Notes under the pieces: model-generated
The model's database searches: none
Told to the model about the DNA's origin: nothing
What the model saw: only the letters and a program-made list of their open reading frames with translations
Source of the DNA: Hyphomicrobium sp. NDB2Meth4
Lineage (GTDB): Bacteria > Pseudomonadota > Alphaproteobacteria > Rhizobiales > Hyphomicrobiaceae
DNA length: 64,000 nt
NCBI RefSeq assembly: GCF_900117445.1
Contig: NZ_FPEJ01000005.1
Location: forward strand, 248,001 to 312,000
Direction of reading: 5' to 3'
Program-made: the position numbers and the translations under genes
Part shown: piece by piece, positions 26,201 to 35,124 of the stretch
Numbering within the stretch: the stretch's first letter is position 1
Layout: the number at the start of each line of letters is the position of its first letter

Positions 26201-27273
26201 GCCCCGATCATCTCGAGGTCGGCGACGGCAGCTTCCTCGCTGACGCCTGCCTTGTCGGCGGCCAGCGGATCCACGCCGGCTACGTGCAGACAGCTCCGGT
26301 TGCCATCGGCTCCAAGACCTTCATCGGCAACAGCGCGCTCGTCCCCGGCGGCACTATCGTCGGCGACGACGTCCTGATCGGCGTCTCGTCCACCCCGCCC
26401 AGCGCCACGCGCGTGCCGGACGATAGCGCCTGGCTCGGCGCGCCCTCCTTCAAGCTGCCACATCGCCAGCAGGACTGCTGCTTCCCCGAAGCGACGACGT
26501 TTGCGCCGACGAGGTCCATGCAGCGCCAGCGCGCCTTTATCGATGCCGTGCGTGTCATCGCCCCGGGCACGATCCTGATGCTCAATCTGATCCTTCTCGC
26601 GATCGGGCTCGTCATCGCCTGGCAGAACTTGCCGCTGTGGGGCGTCGTGCTCGCGGTGCCGGCTCTCAATGCAGCCGCATCGTTCAACGCCATTCTCATG
26701 ATTGCGCTGATCAAGAAGGCGCTCATGGGCACGCTCGAGCCAACCGTGCGCCCGCTATGGTGCCGCTTCGTCTGGGTGAACGAACTGGTCAACGCGCTCT
26801 ACGAAGGCGTCGTCGCCATCGTCATGACACCGCTTCTCGGAACCCGAATGGCCGCGCCGGCGCTGCGCATGATGGGCTGCAAGGTCGGAAGCTGGACCTT
26901 TATCGACACGACCCTGTTTTCAGAGTTCGACCTCGTCCATATCGACGATCACGCCGCGCTCAACCTCGGCGCCACCATCCAGAACCATCTTTTCGAAGAT
27001 CGCGTCTTCAAGGCCGACACGCTTCGCATCGGTCGCGGCTGCTCTATCGGCAACATGGCCGTGGTGCTCTACGACACACAAATGCACGCCGGCGCCAAAC
27101 TGTCGCCGCTCTCCGTGCTGATGAAGGGTGAAACGCTCCCTTCCGGCAGTGTGTGGGCGGGCATTCCGTGCGAGCAGATTGCGCGCGGCAGAGCCAGCGA
27201 CCTGGAGCAACTCCAACCGCCGCCAATTCCGGCAACGCCTGTAATCTATGTGGAGCTGCCGCGCGCCGCCTGA
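23212..27273 (+). CDS. Pls/PosA-type membrane nonribosomal peptide synthetase
   Basis: About 1353 residues. An adenylation domain (motifs YTSGSTGRPKG at about 174-184, FDASVEEIW, NTYGPTEA, LYRTGDQV, NSGKVDRKALP) is followed by one carrier domain with Ser558 in LRGHSLLA. The rest holds six membrane helices in three pairs, alternating with three hexapeptide-repeat-like domains. There is no condensation or thioesterase domain. This matches epsilon-poly-lysine synthetase (Pls), where the C-terminal part joins amino acids into a homopolymer. Hand alignment to GrsA gives specificity residues D220 A221 E224 S263 V283 G285 T307 V315 V316 K500, close to published lysine codes. The ATG at 23212 has AGGGA upstream; in-frame starts at 23113 and 23122 lie inside the PPTase gene. 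Confidence 0.88.
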   Translation: MAFVGTEHTGVPLSHPTAPRFLHRYFERQVDRVPHRVAVECQHTSLTYVELDRYANRIAHALQRCGLEPTALVGILLDKSPDLYAAMLGTLKAGAGYVPLDPKFPTDRMSAILADCGASVVVTDAVGAERLGDSVDARFLLLDSDKDWIEELPATAISTRSLDLTPKDPCYVIYTSGSTGRPKGVMIEHRNASAFIEGMLESYCVDEDDRIYQGFSVAFDASVEEIWLAFSQGATLVVPPQDVSRSPVDAAEFIRQRAITYFSTIPTYLSMIDQELPTVSTIVVGGEACSTELVNRWAKPWRRLLNTYGPTEATVVATLSECIPGQPVTIGHALPGYRTHVLDEDMEPVAVGEVGELYIGGPAIARGYVNAPEMTDERFLHLPLVDNGRLYRTGDQVRLLETGDLQFIGRIDGQIKIRGFRVELSEIEAVLQQQPGIRAAAVKVAQTEQGMELAAFVVADSADTLDAGMLAEVLSRVLPEYMLPKYLDVIADIPLSNSGKVDRKALPEPHTLLKRTRGNIERPADELERRIVSIWQDALGIPEISVTDDFFTDLRGHSLLAARTISALRTSFANTSIAVRDLYRHPTVRALAIELRQRGVDNGEPAHTADEALVTPSELAFASVGPITRTLVSWLQGVCVLAYYALESAPISFAILLTTAIYNGNITWVEAASISTVFGFGYWPSMVLLTIAIKWLVIGRYKPGRYPVWGFYYYRWWLVTRFQALAWSDMFAATPLMSLYYRAMGARIGRGVTLATSHCLAFDVVSIGRGSSIGTETQLLGCRVEDGMLVIAPIDIGRDCFVGMHCNLGLDTLMGDGARLDDMSALSDGTALDPGEMRAGSPALHATVRAPGDQLTPPPRFGRAFLFGFLHLALIYAMGYFLLATIAPSALLILAALYFASPLWTIPAALLSVPLSVACYLLGTIAVKRYLIGRLETGTIRQYSFAYLRHWFAKYLMENTRQIMMPLYATVYLPAFLRKLGASIGHGSEISTVAHICPDHLEVGDGSFLADACLVGGQRIHAGYVQTAPVAIGSKTFIGNSALVPGGTIVGDDVLIGVSSTPPSATRVPDDSAWLGAPSFKLPHRQQDCCFPEATTFAPTRSMQRQRAFIDAVRVIAPGTILMLNLILLAIGLVIAWQNLPLWGVVLAVPALNAAASFNAILMIALIKKALMGTLEPTVRPLWCRFVWVNELVNALYEGVVAIVMTPLLGTRMAAPALRMMGCKVGSWTFIDTTLFSEFDLVHIDDHAALNLGATIQNHLFEDRVFKADTLRIGRGCSIGNMAVVLYDTQMHAGAKLSPLSVLMKGETLPSGSVWAGIPCEQIARGRASDLEQLQPPPIPATPVIYVELPRAA

Positions 27274-27275
27274 GA

Positions 27276-28115
27276 TCAGTTCTCGAATGTGATGCGCCCG
27301 ACGACCTTGCCGTCGCACACGTTGGAGCAATCGATGTATCCGGGCACGTCGAACGTATCGTAGAAGCGCAGGTCGAACTCGAAGTAATCGATGACAACCG
27401 ACGCGCCGACGTTCCAATACCAGTAATCGATGCCGCCCTTGCTGGGCTCACCGTCGCTGTAAGCCAGCATGCCGCTGACAGACGGTTGCCAGTCGTCGCC
27501 GAATTTCGGCAGGTACTTCACCAGCGAGGACTCGATGATCCAGTTGCGACCCACGCCGCCCTGATAGTCGGGAGAGTAGTAAAGCGTGACGCCGCCGACG
27601 AGATCCTTCGGGATGAGATCGTAGTTCACTGAGCCGTAAAACTCGAAGAAGTCGAGGTCAGCCCAGCCAGCCGCGTTCGGATAGGCGTAATAGATAAAGC
27701 CGCCATCCAGCTCCGTCCGCCCGAACTTCTTGTTCGCGCCCACCCAGCTATAGATCGAGTAGTCGCCTGACTCCTCGAACGCGTTGTCGAGGTTCGGAAA
27801 GACGCCGAAGTTGACGTTCGTCGCCCACACGCCCGCATAGAACCAATCGTATTTGAAGTCAGCGCCGCCCTGGATCGCCGCGCTGCCATCCGTGTCGCTG
27901 AACCCGCGGAATCGATAGTCCGAAGCGAGGCCCACGTTCACGGTGAACTTGGCACCCTTCGCGTTCTCTTCATTGTCGTCGAGGATTTCCAGCGACGGAA
28001 TGCCGGTCTGCGCTTGTGCCGGCTGGGCATGAGCATGCTGCATGGGCAGAAGCATCATAAATACAGCGCACCCGACAAGATTTCGGATCGCCTTCAGAAC
28101 TTCCGTCCGCAGCAT
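27276..28115 (-). CDS. TorF-family putative outer-membrane porin
   Basis: About 279 residues with a signal peptide and alternating beta strands rich in Tyr, Trp and Phe. NVGLASDYRFRGFSDTDG is typical of the TorF family (TIGR02001). It ends in a strand with terminal Phe-Glu-Asn. ATG at 28115 has GGAGG upstream. It would form an outer-membrane channel of unknown substrate. The stop codons of this gene and the synthetase are only two bases apart in convergent orientation. Confidence 0.82.
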   Translation of the reverse strand: MLRTEVLKAIRNLVGCAVFMMLLPMQHAHAQPAQAQTGIPSLEILDDNEENAKGAKFTVNVGLASDYRFRGFSDTDGSAAIQGGADFKYDWFYAGVWATNVNFGVFPNLDNAFEESGDYSIYSWVGANKKFGRTELDGGFIYYAYPNAAGWADLDFFEFYGSVNYDLIPKDLVGGVTLYYSPDYQGGVGRNWIIESSLVKYLPKFGDDWQPSVSGMLAYSDGEPSKGGIDYWYWNVGASVVIDYFEFDLRFYDTFDVPGYIDCSNVCDGKVVGRITFEN

Positions 28116-28385
28116 CAATGCCTCCTGCAACACCGGAGCAAGTCTTTTTCTCGATTTTCTTCCGTACGCATACGCTCAAACCGAGAGACACCCGATTCGC
28201 GCTGCTCCGACAAACGCTAGAGCGCGACGAAGGCGGGTTGCGTCGGACGAGTAACACTGAGGACACAAGGTGGAAAACCGGTGGGCGAGCGCCTCGACAT
28301 CCCACCCGAATCACCGCCACTTCCAACCAAAGCTCGCCGAATGAGCAAAGGCGTACACAGCCGCCGAAAATAACGAGGGATTGGC

Positions 28386-29141
28386 ATGCTACGACTGACA
28401 CTCGGACTGACCTTCGCGCTAGCGATCGCTGGTTCCGCACTGGCAGACGGCTACGAGGATCCCAAATCGTTCAAGGCACCGGCGGCGCCGATCTGGAGCG
28501 GTATCTATCTCGGCGCCGGCGCTGGCTACGGCCAAGCATCCACCCGCGACGACTATAGTGAGAATGTCAGCGGCGACACTTTCAGCACCAGCTTTAGCGG
28601 GCAATCCGCTCAGGGCGGTCTCATTCGCTTTCTTCTCGGCGCCGATCGGCAGATCAAGGAAAAGTTTGTCCTCGGAGTGTTCGCCGATTTCGACTGGACG
28701 GACATCAGCCAGACCTACAAGGCGACGGCTACCGGCAGCAGCGACGCCATCGACGATGAGCTGACAATGGAATGGCAGTGGTCAATCGGCGGTCGCGCCG
28801 GATACCTCTTCACGCCGACGACGATGCTCTACTTCCTCGCGGGCTTCACCCAGGCGCACTTCAAGAGCGACGGCTGGTACGATATCTACCCGACCTCCGG
28901 GCCCATCGATGTGCTGCCGGGCAAGTCATCGATCACGTACAACGGCTACGTTGTCGGCTTCGGCATGGAAACACTGATCGGGCACAACGTCTTCCTGCGC
29001 GGCGAGATGCGCTATTCGGAGTTTGACGGCCAGGTGGTCAACAGCGGCACGCTGTTCGGCGACAGCTACAGCGACAGCGAGCACCCGAGCCTTCTCACCG
29101 GCATGCTCGGCCTCACCTACAAATTCAACCGCGCCGACTGA
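28386..29141 (+). CDS. outer-membrane beta-barrel protein (Omp25/opacity type)
   Basis: A 251-residue protein with a signal peptide (ending ALADGYEDP). It then has PIWSGIYLGAGAGYGQ, the usual first strand of this family, and aromatic-alternating strands up to LGLTYKFNRAD. A short eight-strand barrel is expected. Function is structural or adhesive in relatives; nothing more specific can be read. The 270 bases upstream hold no supported gene. Confidence 0.82.
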   Translation: MLRLTLGLTFALAIAGSALADGYEDPKSFKAPAAPIWSGIYLGAGAGYGQASTRDDYSENVSGDTFSTSFSGQSAQGGLIRFLLGADRQIKEKFVLGVFADFDWTDISQTYKATATGSSDAIDDELTMEWQWSIGGRAGYLFTPTTMLYFLAGFTQAHFKSDGWYDIYPTSGPIDVLPGKSSITYNGYVVGFGMETLIGHNVFLRGEMRYSEFDGQVVNSGTLFGDSYSDSEHPSLLTGMLGLTYKFNRAD

Positions 29142-29333
29142 CGTTTACGCACCCCACATTCGCGTATTTGGCGAGTGCATCTGCCGCGCCACAACCCGTG
29201 AAACGTGCTCGGTTAAGCGGTCAAAGCCTGCGAGCTTGCCTGCCCGCCGCATCGCACCTAACGTCTGGAATAGGCTAGATCCTGGTTGGTCCGCCTCAGG
29301 ACATGAGCCGGTGGAGCGAGTGGTAGCGTCGAC

Positions 29334-30386
29334 ATGCGGCCCGAAATATTTCTGCACGTTGGTATTCACAAGACGGGCACAACGTTCCTGCAATTGCTGC
29401 TTCAGAAGCATCGACAGCTTCTCCTCAGCGCCGACCGTCTGCTCTTTCCAAACACTGGACTATCCGCTCCCAGGCATCACGGCCCAAAAGCGAACGGCTT
29501 ACCCGGGCACAACGGTTTTTGCTCGCCGAGTGAGCGCAACTCGATGGTCCGATCGCTCGCCGAAGAAATAGCATCCACTGCGCCTCGACGCGTCTTTATA
29601 TCGGCCGAGAACCTCAGCACTACTGCGCCTCAACACGTTAGCGCACTCGTCCGCGATCTCGAGGGCATTGGCCCCGTTTCGATCATCATAACCCTACGTC
29701 GCCAGGACAAATGGATCGACAGCTTCTATCGGCAGCAGGTTGCAGGTAATCGGCATGGCGAGACACGCGATTTCGGGAAGTATCTCAAAGACGAAGGTTC
29801 AGCACTGCTGGATTATGAGAGGCGCTTCGGCTTTCTTCGCGACACCGGCTTCTCTGGTGAATTCATAGCCGCCTCGTTCGACGATATGACCAAGGGACCA
29901 GGCATCTCCCGCTGGTTCTGCCAGACAGTCGGAGCCGACGAAGCTGCCGACACCCTCTGCTCGAGCGACGTTCCGCGTTACGCGTCGCTCACTCGCCTTG
30001 AGACGGAAATCACGCGACTGATGAACCTCTCGCCAACCCTAGGCTCAGCCAGGCGCACAGAGCTACTGCGTGCCGTCTATGAAGTGGGAACCGCCGCCGA
30101 CACGCCTTTCACTACGGGTGACATCTTCGAGGAACTGCGCTCGGTCTACGAGCCGAAGAACCTGGCGTTGGCGACGGAATGGAATATTTCCCCGGCGGCC
30201 GAGTTCACCACATGGACAAAGCCGAAGCGCACCGAAGAATGGAACGACCACTACGAAGCGATCGCGAACCAGCTCGCGATCGCCGTCAACGCGATGTACA
30301 TGCCAGTGGGCAGAGCCCGGCACCTCCGTCGCCTCGCTGACGCGTGGATAGATCTTCGACGCCTCGCAGGCATGAAAAGGCATTAG
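29334..30386 (+). CDS. sulfotransferase-like P-loop protein
   Basis: A 350-residue cytoplasmic protein opening with IFLHVGIHKTGTTFLQ, the 5'-phosphosulfate-binding loop of PAPS-dependent sulfotransferases. A second motif, IIITLRRQDKWIDSFYRQQ, fits the 3'-phosphate-binding segment. Such bacterial proteins often sulfate surface glycans. No glycan genes are directly next to it, and the acceptor is unknown. GC content seems a little lower than in neighbours. Start choice rests on the motif being at the N-terminus. Confidence 0.7.
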   Translation: MRPEIFLHVGIHKTGTTFLQLLLQKHRQLLLSADRLLFPNTGLSAPRHHGPKANGLPGHNGFCSPSERNSMVRSLAEEIASTAPRRVFISAENLSTTAPQHVSALVRDLEGIGPVSIIITLRRQDKWIDSFYRQQVAGNRHGETRDFGKYLKDEGSALLDYERRFGFLRDTGFSGEFIAASFDDMTKGPGISRWFCQTVGADEAADTLCSSDVPRYASLTRLETEITRLMNLSPTLGSARRTELLRAVYEVGTAADTPFTTGDIFEELRSVYEPKNLALATEWNISPAAEFTTWTKPKRTEEWNDHYEAIANQLAIAVNAMYMPVGRARHLRRLADAWIDLRRLAGMKRH

Positions 30387-30441
30387 AACGAGCATACCGC
30401 AGCTCTGGTCTGGGGCGTCCGGCGCGCTGCTGCGCTGCCGA

Positions 30442-32916
30442 TTAGGATCGCCGCGGCTTAGCCCGTGCGGTTGCGGGCGCCGACGCCGGATCGTCCGGCC
30501 AAGGATGGCGCGGATAGCGTCCCTTCATCTCTGCCTGCACCGCAGCCCACGAGCCCTTCCAGAATCCGGGAAGATCGCGCGTGATTTGGATGGGCCGGTG
30601 CGCGGGCGATAATAGATGCAGCGTCAGCGGCAGCTTGCCATCTGCAATGGATGGATGCTGCGTCAATCCAAACAGCTCCTGCACGCGCACATGCAGCGCC
30701 GGAGCCCCCGCACTCTCATAGTCGATCGCATGCCGATTTCCGGTCGGCACTTCGAAATGCGTCGGCGCCTCCGCCTCGAGACGTTGCTTCAGATGCCACG
30801 GCAGCAGCGTATCGAGCGCCGCGCCCAGATCATCCGCGCCGATCTCGGCAAGTTTCGTCTTCCCCGTTAGAAACGGCGCCAGCCAATCCGTAACCGCAAT
30901 AGAAAGGCCCGCATCGGTCAGGTCGGGCCAAGCGTCCTCGCCTGCAGCCCGCAGGAACCCCACGCGATCACGCAACTGCAATTGCGTCTTGCTCCAGGGC
31001 AGGCGATCTATGCCCAATCGCGCGATGCCCTCCGCGAGCAACCGCGCGGTTTCATCATTCGCCGCCAGCGCACGCGTCTCATTGGCCAGCACGATTGCAT
31101 CGAGGCGGCGCACTCGGCGCGATCTCAGTGCCGCCGCCTGGGCGTCGAATTCGATCTCATCGCTCTCGCGGATACGGTCCCCGGCAGAGGCCATCACCTC
31201 TGCCTCATCCGCTGCTGCCGCCAGCAGAATGCGCGTCGACGCAGCCTTGCCCGACAGCTCTGCCGCGATGATGAATTGCGCCCGCGCCAGAGGATGCGTC
31301 GGCTCCACATTTGCGCCGCGCCCATTAGCCAGCAGAAATTGCCCGCTGCCGCCACGCGACTTGCCGATCCGCTCGGGGAACGCGAGCGCCAGCAATTGCG
31401 CAACGGATAGATCCTCGCCTGCCTGTCGCGAGCCGGCACTCTTCGCAGCGATCCGAGCCCACTTCGCCGCCAGTTTGCGCATGTCGTTTGCGCGGCGCGA
31501 GCGGTCTCGGCGAAACCCCTCCAACCGATGCACCAGATCGACGTCATTGCCACCGAGCCCGCGCTCTACGATCACCGCCGCGATGTCCGCCGCTTCCTCG
31601 GCGTGGCCTCGCTCCGCCGCACTGATCACCATGCGTGCGAGCCGTGGCGGCAACGGCAGCGACCGTAACCGCTGCCCCATCGCAGTGATGCGCCCCTCCG
31701 CATCGAGCGCCGCCAGCTCCATCAGTTCCTCGCGCGCGGCATCGATGGCCGTGATCGGCAACGGATCGAGCCAGCGCAGCGAGCGTGGGTCGCTCGCGCC
31801 CCACTCGGCACAGTCGAGCAGCAACGCCGAAAGATCGGCCGAGCGGATTTCCGCCTCGGCATACGCGGGCAGGCTCTGCGTTTGCGGCTCGTCCCATAAG
31901 CGATAGCAAACGCCGGGCTCCGTTCGCCCAGCGCGTCCTCGGCGCTGATCGGCGCCTGCCCGCGACACCCGGACGGTTTCAAGCCGCGTTACGCCGACAT
32001 CCGGCTCGAACCGCGGGACGCGCGCAAGCCCGCTATCGATAACGACACGCACCCCCTCGATGGTGATCGACGTCTCGGCAATCGACGTCGCCAGCACCAC
32101 CTTGCGCTGCCCTTTGGCGGCAGGCTGTAGTGCGAGATCCTGCGCCCGCATATCCATCGCGCCATAGAGCGGCGCCACCATGATGGCAGGATCGCTGATC
32201 CGCTCCCTCAGTCGCTCCTCGACCCGGCGAATTTCGCCCTGCCCAGGGAGAAACACGAGGATAGACCCCGTCTCCTGTCGCAGCGCATGCATCACTGCAT
32301 CCGTCGCCTGATCCTCGATGCGCGCATTTGCATCGCGCCCGAGATAACGCGTCTCGACCGGAAACGCCCTCCCCTCACTGACGATGACATCCGCACCGCC
32401 GAACAGTTCCGCAACGCGCGCGCCATCGAGCGTTGCCGACATCGCCAGGATACGCAGGTCATCGCGCAGCGCGCCCTGCGCGTCGAGCGCGAGCGCCAGT
32501 CCGACATCGGCATCGAGCGAACGCTCATGGAATTCGTCGAACAGCACCGCGCCGATCCCGCGCAACTCGGGATCATCGAGGATCATGCGCGTGAAGACGC
32601 CTTCCGTGACGACCTCGATGCGCGTCTTCGGTCCCGACTTTGAGACCATGCGTGCGCGCACCCCGATCGTCTCTCCGACAGTCTCCGCCAAAGACTGCGC
32701 CATGCGTTCGGCCGCAGCACGCGCAGCGATCCGGCGCGGCTCCAGCACCAGGATCTTGCGGCCCTTCAGCCAGCCTTCGTTCATCAGGGCCAGGGGAACG
32801 CGCGTTGTCTTGCCTGCCCCCGGCGGTGCCACGAGCACGGCCGATGCCCGCGCCGAAAGAGTGCGGCGGACATCATCCAGAACGGCATCGATCGGCAGCG
32901 CGTCGGCGAAATTCAT
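30442..32916 (-). CDS. hrpB: ATP-dependent helicase HrpB
   Basis: An 824-residue DEAH-box helicase. Motif I is VAPPGAGKTTRVPLAL, motif II DEFHERSLD (DEFH variant typical of HrpB), motif III MSATLDG, motif VI QRRGRAGRTEPG. Helicase-associated domains and the HrpB C-terminal domain (LPLTLHLLSPAHRPIQITRDLPGFW) follow. ATG at 32916 begins the usual MNFADALPID. The cellular role of HrpB is poorly defined. It stands alone. Confidence 0.92.
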   Translation of the reverse strand: MNFADALPIDAVLDDVRRTLSARASAVLVAPPGAGKTTRVPLALMNEGWLKGRKILVLEPRRIAARAAAERMAQSLAETVGETIGVRARMVSKSGPKTRIEVVTEGVFTRMILDDPELRGIGAVLFDEFHERSLDADVGLALALDAQGALRDDLRILAMSATLDGARVAELFGGADVIVSEGRAFPVETRYLGRDANARIEDQATDAVMHALRQETGSILVFLPGQGEIRRVEERLRERISDPAIMVAPLYGAMDMRAQDLALQPAAKGQRKVVLATSIAETSITIEGVRVVIDSGLARVPRFEPDVGVTRLETVRVSRAGADQRRGRAGRTEPGVCYRLWDEPQTQSLPAYAEAEIRSADLSALLLDCAEWGASDPRSLRWLDPLPITAIDAAREELMELAALDAEGRITAMGQRLRSLPLPPRLARMVISAAERGHAEEAADIAAVIVERGLGGNDVDLVHRLEGFRRDRSRRANDMRKLAAKWARIAAKSAGSRQAGEDLSVAQLLALAFPERIGKSRGGSGQFLLANGRGANVEPTHPLARAQFIIAAELSGKAASTRILLAAAADEAEVMASAGDRIRESDEIEFDAQAAALRSRRVRRLDAIVLANETRALAANDETARLLAEGIARLGIDRLPWSKTQLQLRDRVGFLRAAGEDAWPDLTDAGLSIAVTDWLAPFLTGKTKLAEIGADDLGAALDTLLPWHLKQRLEAEAPTHFEVPTGNRHAIDYESAGAPALHVRVQELFGLTQHPSIADGKLPLTLHLLSPAHRPIQITRDLPGFWKGSWAAVQAEMKGRYPRHPWPDDPASAPATARAKPRRS

Positions 32917-33089
32917 GGCCGCTATATCCAGCAACGAAATCGCCCGCGCAAGTGCACGAGCCCCCGCCCCAGCAAGCTGAAATGAGCCTCAGAACCGGCA
33001 GAAGCCGCCTTCTGATGGGCCCTGCTCAAACAATTGCCACGGTTCTTTCGCAAGTCGAACACTGACTTCAGCGAATCGACCGGCCCCAC

Positions 33090-34025
33090 ATGCCCCGGAA
33101 GACGTATCCGCTGCGCTCTGCAGCCTCGAAGATCGCCACCCGTCGGTGGCACCCGCTATTGGCTTCGTCCGCCGTCGCAGCATTGATTTTAACCGGTATC
33201 GCTATTTCACCGCCTGTAGCCGACGCCAAATCTCCTGGCAGCCGCTACTGCTTCCACGGCTACTGCCACCGCGTCGGCACATTGGCGCAAACCGATACCC
33301 TCGTTGGCTGGCGCGGCTACGTGCTCGCTTCCTACTACGACAGCTGCGAGCGTGACCCCTTGAATCCGTGCGGCCTGACGAGTTCAGGCACCGTATTCCG
33401 CGCCGATCTACCCGACAACGCCGCGAGCCCGTTACTCCCCGACGGCACCGTCATTCTCGCCTACAACCCCGACACCGGTGACGCGTCGGTGCTTCGCATC
33501 ACCAACGCTGGCCCCTACAGCGGCAAGCGCAAACTCGACGTCTCGCGCGCCGCCGCTGAGAAACTCGGCTTCCGCAAACAGGGCGTCGCCTCGCTCGTCA
33601 TCACCGTGTTGCAGTCACCGACCAAAGCCGAAGCCAGTTACGTGCGCCGCCGCGCCTACGCAAAGGTCCCCGGCCACATCGGAAAATTCGAGACGGTCGA
33701 CCGCGCACTGATCGCCGCGCGCGAACGCTTCGATACTCGCGGCGACAACGAGATGTTCGCCGCGGTTCCGCAGAGCACGTCCGCACCCGAGGTCGCATCG
33801 GTGCCGAAACCGCAACTCGCAGTTTCGCCGTCGCTTGCCAGCGAAATGGTGATGTTGCGTTCTCCGCCCCGGCCAATCAGCCGCGGCGCAACCGGCAGCG
33901 ATGAAGTGGAGAGCCCGTCGGTACAGCTGGTTCAAGGGCCACGCCCTGTCAGCCGCGCAGCCTTCCTCAAACAGCTTGCCGGAACGAATAGACCCGAAGC
34001 TCCGCAGTCGGATGCCGGCAACTGA
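33090..34025 (+). CDS. secreted RlpA-like double-psi beta-barrel protein
   Basis: A 311-residue protein with an N-terminal membrane or signal segment (about residues 24-44). A double-psi barrel domain follows: ASYYDS, LTSSGTVFRADLPDNAASPLLPDGT, VLRITNAGPYSGKRKLDVSRAAAEKLGF. The last 120 residues are polar and probably disordered. RlpA proteins act on septal peptidoglycan as lytic transglycosylases. The active-site pattern looks changed relative to E. coli RlpA, so activity is not certain. Confidence 0.75.
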   Translation: MPRKTYPLRSAASKIATRRWHPLLASSAVAALILTGIAISPPVADAKSPGSRYCFHGYCHRVGTLAQTDTLVGWRGYVLASYYDSCERDPLNPCGLTSSGTVFRADLPDNAASPLLPDGTVILAYNPDTGDASVLRITNAGPYSGKRKLDVSRAAAEKLGFRKQGVASLVITVLQSPTKAEASYVRRRAYAKVPGHIGKFETVDRALIAARERFDTRGDNEMFAAVPQSTSAPEVASVPKPQLAVSPSLASEMVMLRSPPRPISRGATGSDEVESPSVQLVQGPRPVSRAAFLKQLAGTNRPEAPQSDAGN

Positions 34026-34040
34026 TTGGCGACGCCGGCC

Positions 34041-34286
34041 TTACTTCGCCTTCACTTTGGCCTTCGCGCCAGCTCTTTCGATCAGCTTGATCCGTCCCCG
34101 GCTGACGCCGGAGCGCTCTGCGATCTCGGCGTCCTGCGCCTCGATGATGGCTCTGGCAGGCTCATCGCCTTCAAAGCCGCCGAGCTCGGAGCTCGGCACC
34201 TTGCGGTTGGAAGTGCGCGCCCCATCCTCATAGTAGACATCGAAAAGCACGAACTCGGATTGGGCCTTAGAAGGCTTGCGAGCCAT
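34041..34286 (-). CDS. small conserved hypothetical protein
   Basis: An 81-residue protein with a lysine-rich C-terminal tail (ERAGAKAKVKAK). The N-terminal half (SEFVLFDVYYEDGARTSNRKVP) looks like beta strands and the second half like helices (EPARAIIEAQDAEIAERSG). AGAGGA directly precedes the ATG at 34286, which is why the longer frame is rejected. Could bind nucleic acid, but I do not recognise the family. Confidence 0.6.
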   Translation of the reverse strand: MARKPSKAQSEFVLFDVYYEDGARTSNRKVPSSELGGFEGDEPARAIIEAQDAEIAERSGVSRGRIKLIERAGAKAKVKAK

Positions 34287-34528
34287 TGTTCCTCTCCTAT
34301 CCGCGAACCTGCAGCACGTACCACCCGTCACATCGAATTCGACGAGCGCCGCCCCGACGTACAACGACAGCGTTCAAAAAGCACTATGGGTTAAAGTAGC
34401 GCCACCGCGATGACGATCGCGGAATGGGTGTGCCGTCCGAAAAATGGCGGCCATGGCGACGATCGATCGCGCTCATGTCGAGCGCACATGGATCAAGCGC
34501 AACGTCTTGATTCCAAGCTATAGAAGAA

Positions 34529-34557
34529 CGCGAGCGAAACTCGATAGCCCGCTCGCG
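34529..34557 (-). terminator. probable terminator of the first cspA gene
   Basis: CGCGAGCG (34529-34536) pairs with CGCTCGCG (34550-34557). Reading the minus strand, the stem lies 11 bases after the cspA stop and is followed by TTCTTCT. Confidence 0.6.
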
Positions 34558-34568
34558 CTCCGATGTTC

Positions 34569-34778
34569 TTACGCGAGCTCGATGTTCTGCACCGCGATCT
34601 TGCCGCTTCTGCGGTCCTCGGCCGTGTCGAAGGAGACCTTCTGACCTTCGGCGAGACCACCGATCCCAGCCCGCTCGAGTGCAGACGCATGAACGAACAC
34701 GTCCTTGCTGCCGTTATCAGGCGCAATGAAGCCGTAGCCCTTCTGCGCGTTGTAGAATTTCACTGTTCCGTTATCCAT
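34569..34778 (-). CDS. cspA: cold-shock protein, copy 1
   Basis: A 69-residue OB-fold protein with RNP1 (KGYGFIAP) and RNP2 (DVFVHASAL), the nucleic-acid-binding motifs of the CspA family. It would bind single-stranded RNA and melt structure. TGAGGACGTC precedes the ATG. A second copy at 43662 differs at only 11 of 69 positions, and the upstream sequences are also similar, so the two arose by duplication. Confidence 0.92.
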   Translation of the reverse strand: MDNGTVKFYNAQKGYGFIAPDNGSKDVFVHASALERAGIGGLAEGQKVSFDTAEDRRSGKIAVQNIELA

Positions 34779-34960
34779 GACGTCCTCAGTCGGTAGCGAT
34801 ACTAACGAACCGGCGCGACACGTCGTGTCGCAATCCGGCCCTGTGTTTTCGAAGAATGGAAGGTCAAAAGAAGCGAGGCGTTGTGCTTGGCATCAAACGC
34901 CACGGCTCGGTCATCCGGCCACAAGTCGATAGCAATCCATGCCGGATTGCAGCCATCCGC
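34779..34960 (-). promoter_or_regulatory. conserved 5' leader of cspA copy 1
   Basis: This stretch resembles the region upstream of the second cspA copy over roughly 150 bases. It holds a perfect hairpin, GCGACAC-GTC-GTGTCGC (34815-34831). Long structured leaders are known to control cspA translation in other bacteria; here the conservation between copies is the evidence. The rest of the gap to 35076 is AT-rich and probably contains promoters for both directions. Confidence 0.5.
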
Positions 34961-35076
34961 GCAAGCCTCAACGCTTAATATATTTCCGTACAAAGCTTGG
35001 TAAAGGTCACTGCGATGGACAAACAGTGCACTAATACCTATATTTATCGCATCACGGACAAATCATTCGGGCTTCC

Positions 35077-35124
35077 GTGCTGAGAGCTTTGTGCGCTCCC
35101 GCCTTTCAAAGCGAGGAAGCGTTG
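35077..35124 (+). promoter_or_regulatory. leader element, copy 1 (CTCCCGCC hairpin)
   Basis: The sequence has CTGAGAGC, then CGCTCCCGC, a loop of eight bases, then GCGAGGAAGCG. CGCTCC can pair with GGAAGCG (one bulged A) and CGC with GCG, burying the purine-rich ribosome-binding site. It stands before a possible TTG-initiated leader frame and the first SH3-like gene. Five other copies lie in this window. Confidence 0.6.
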
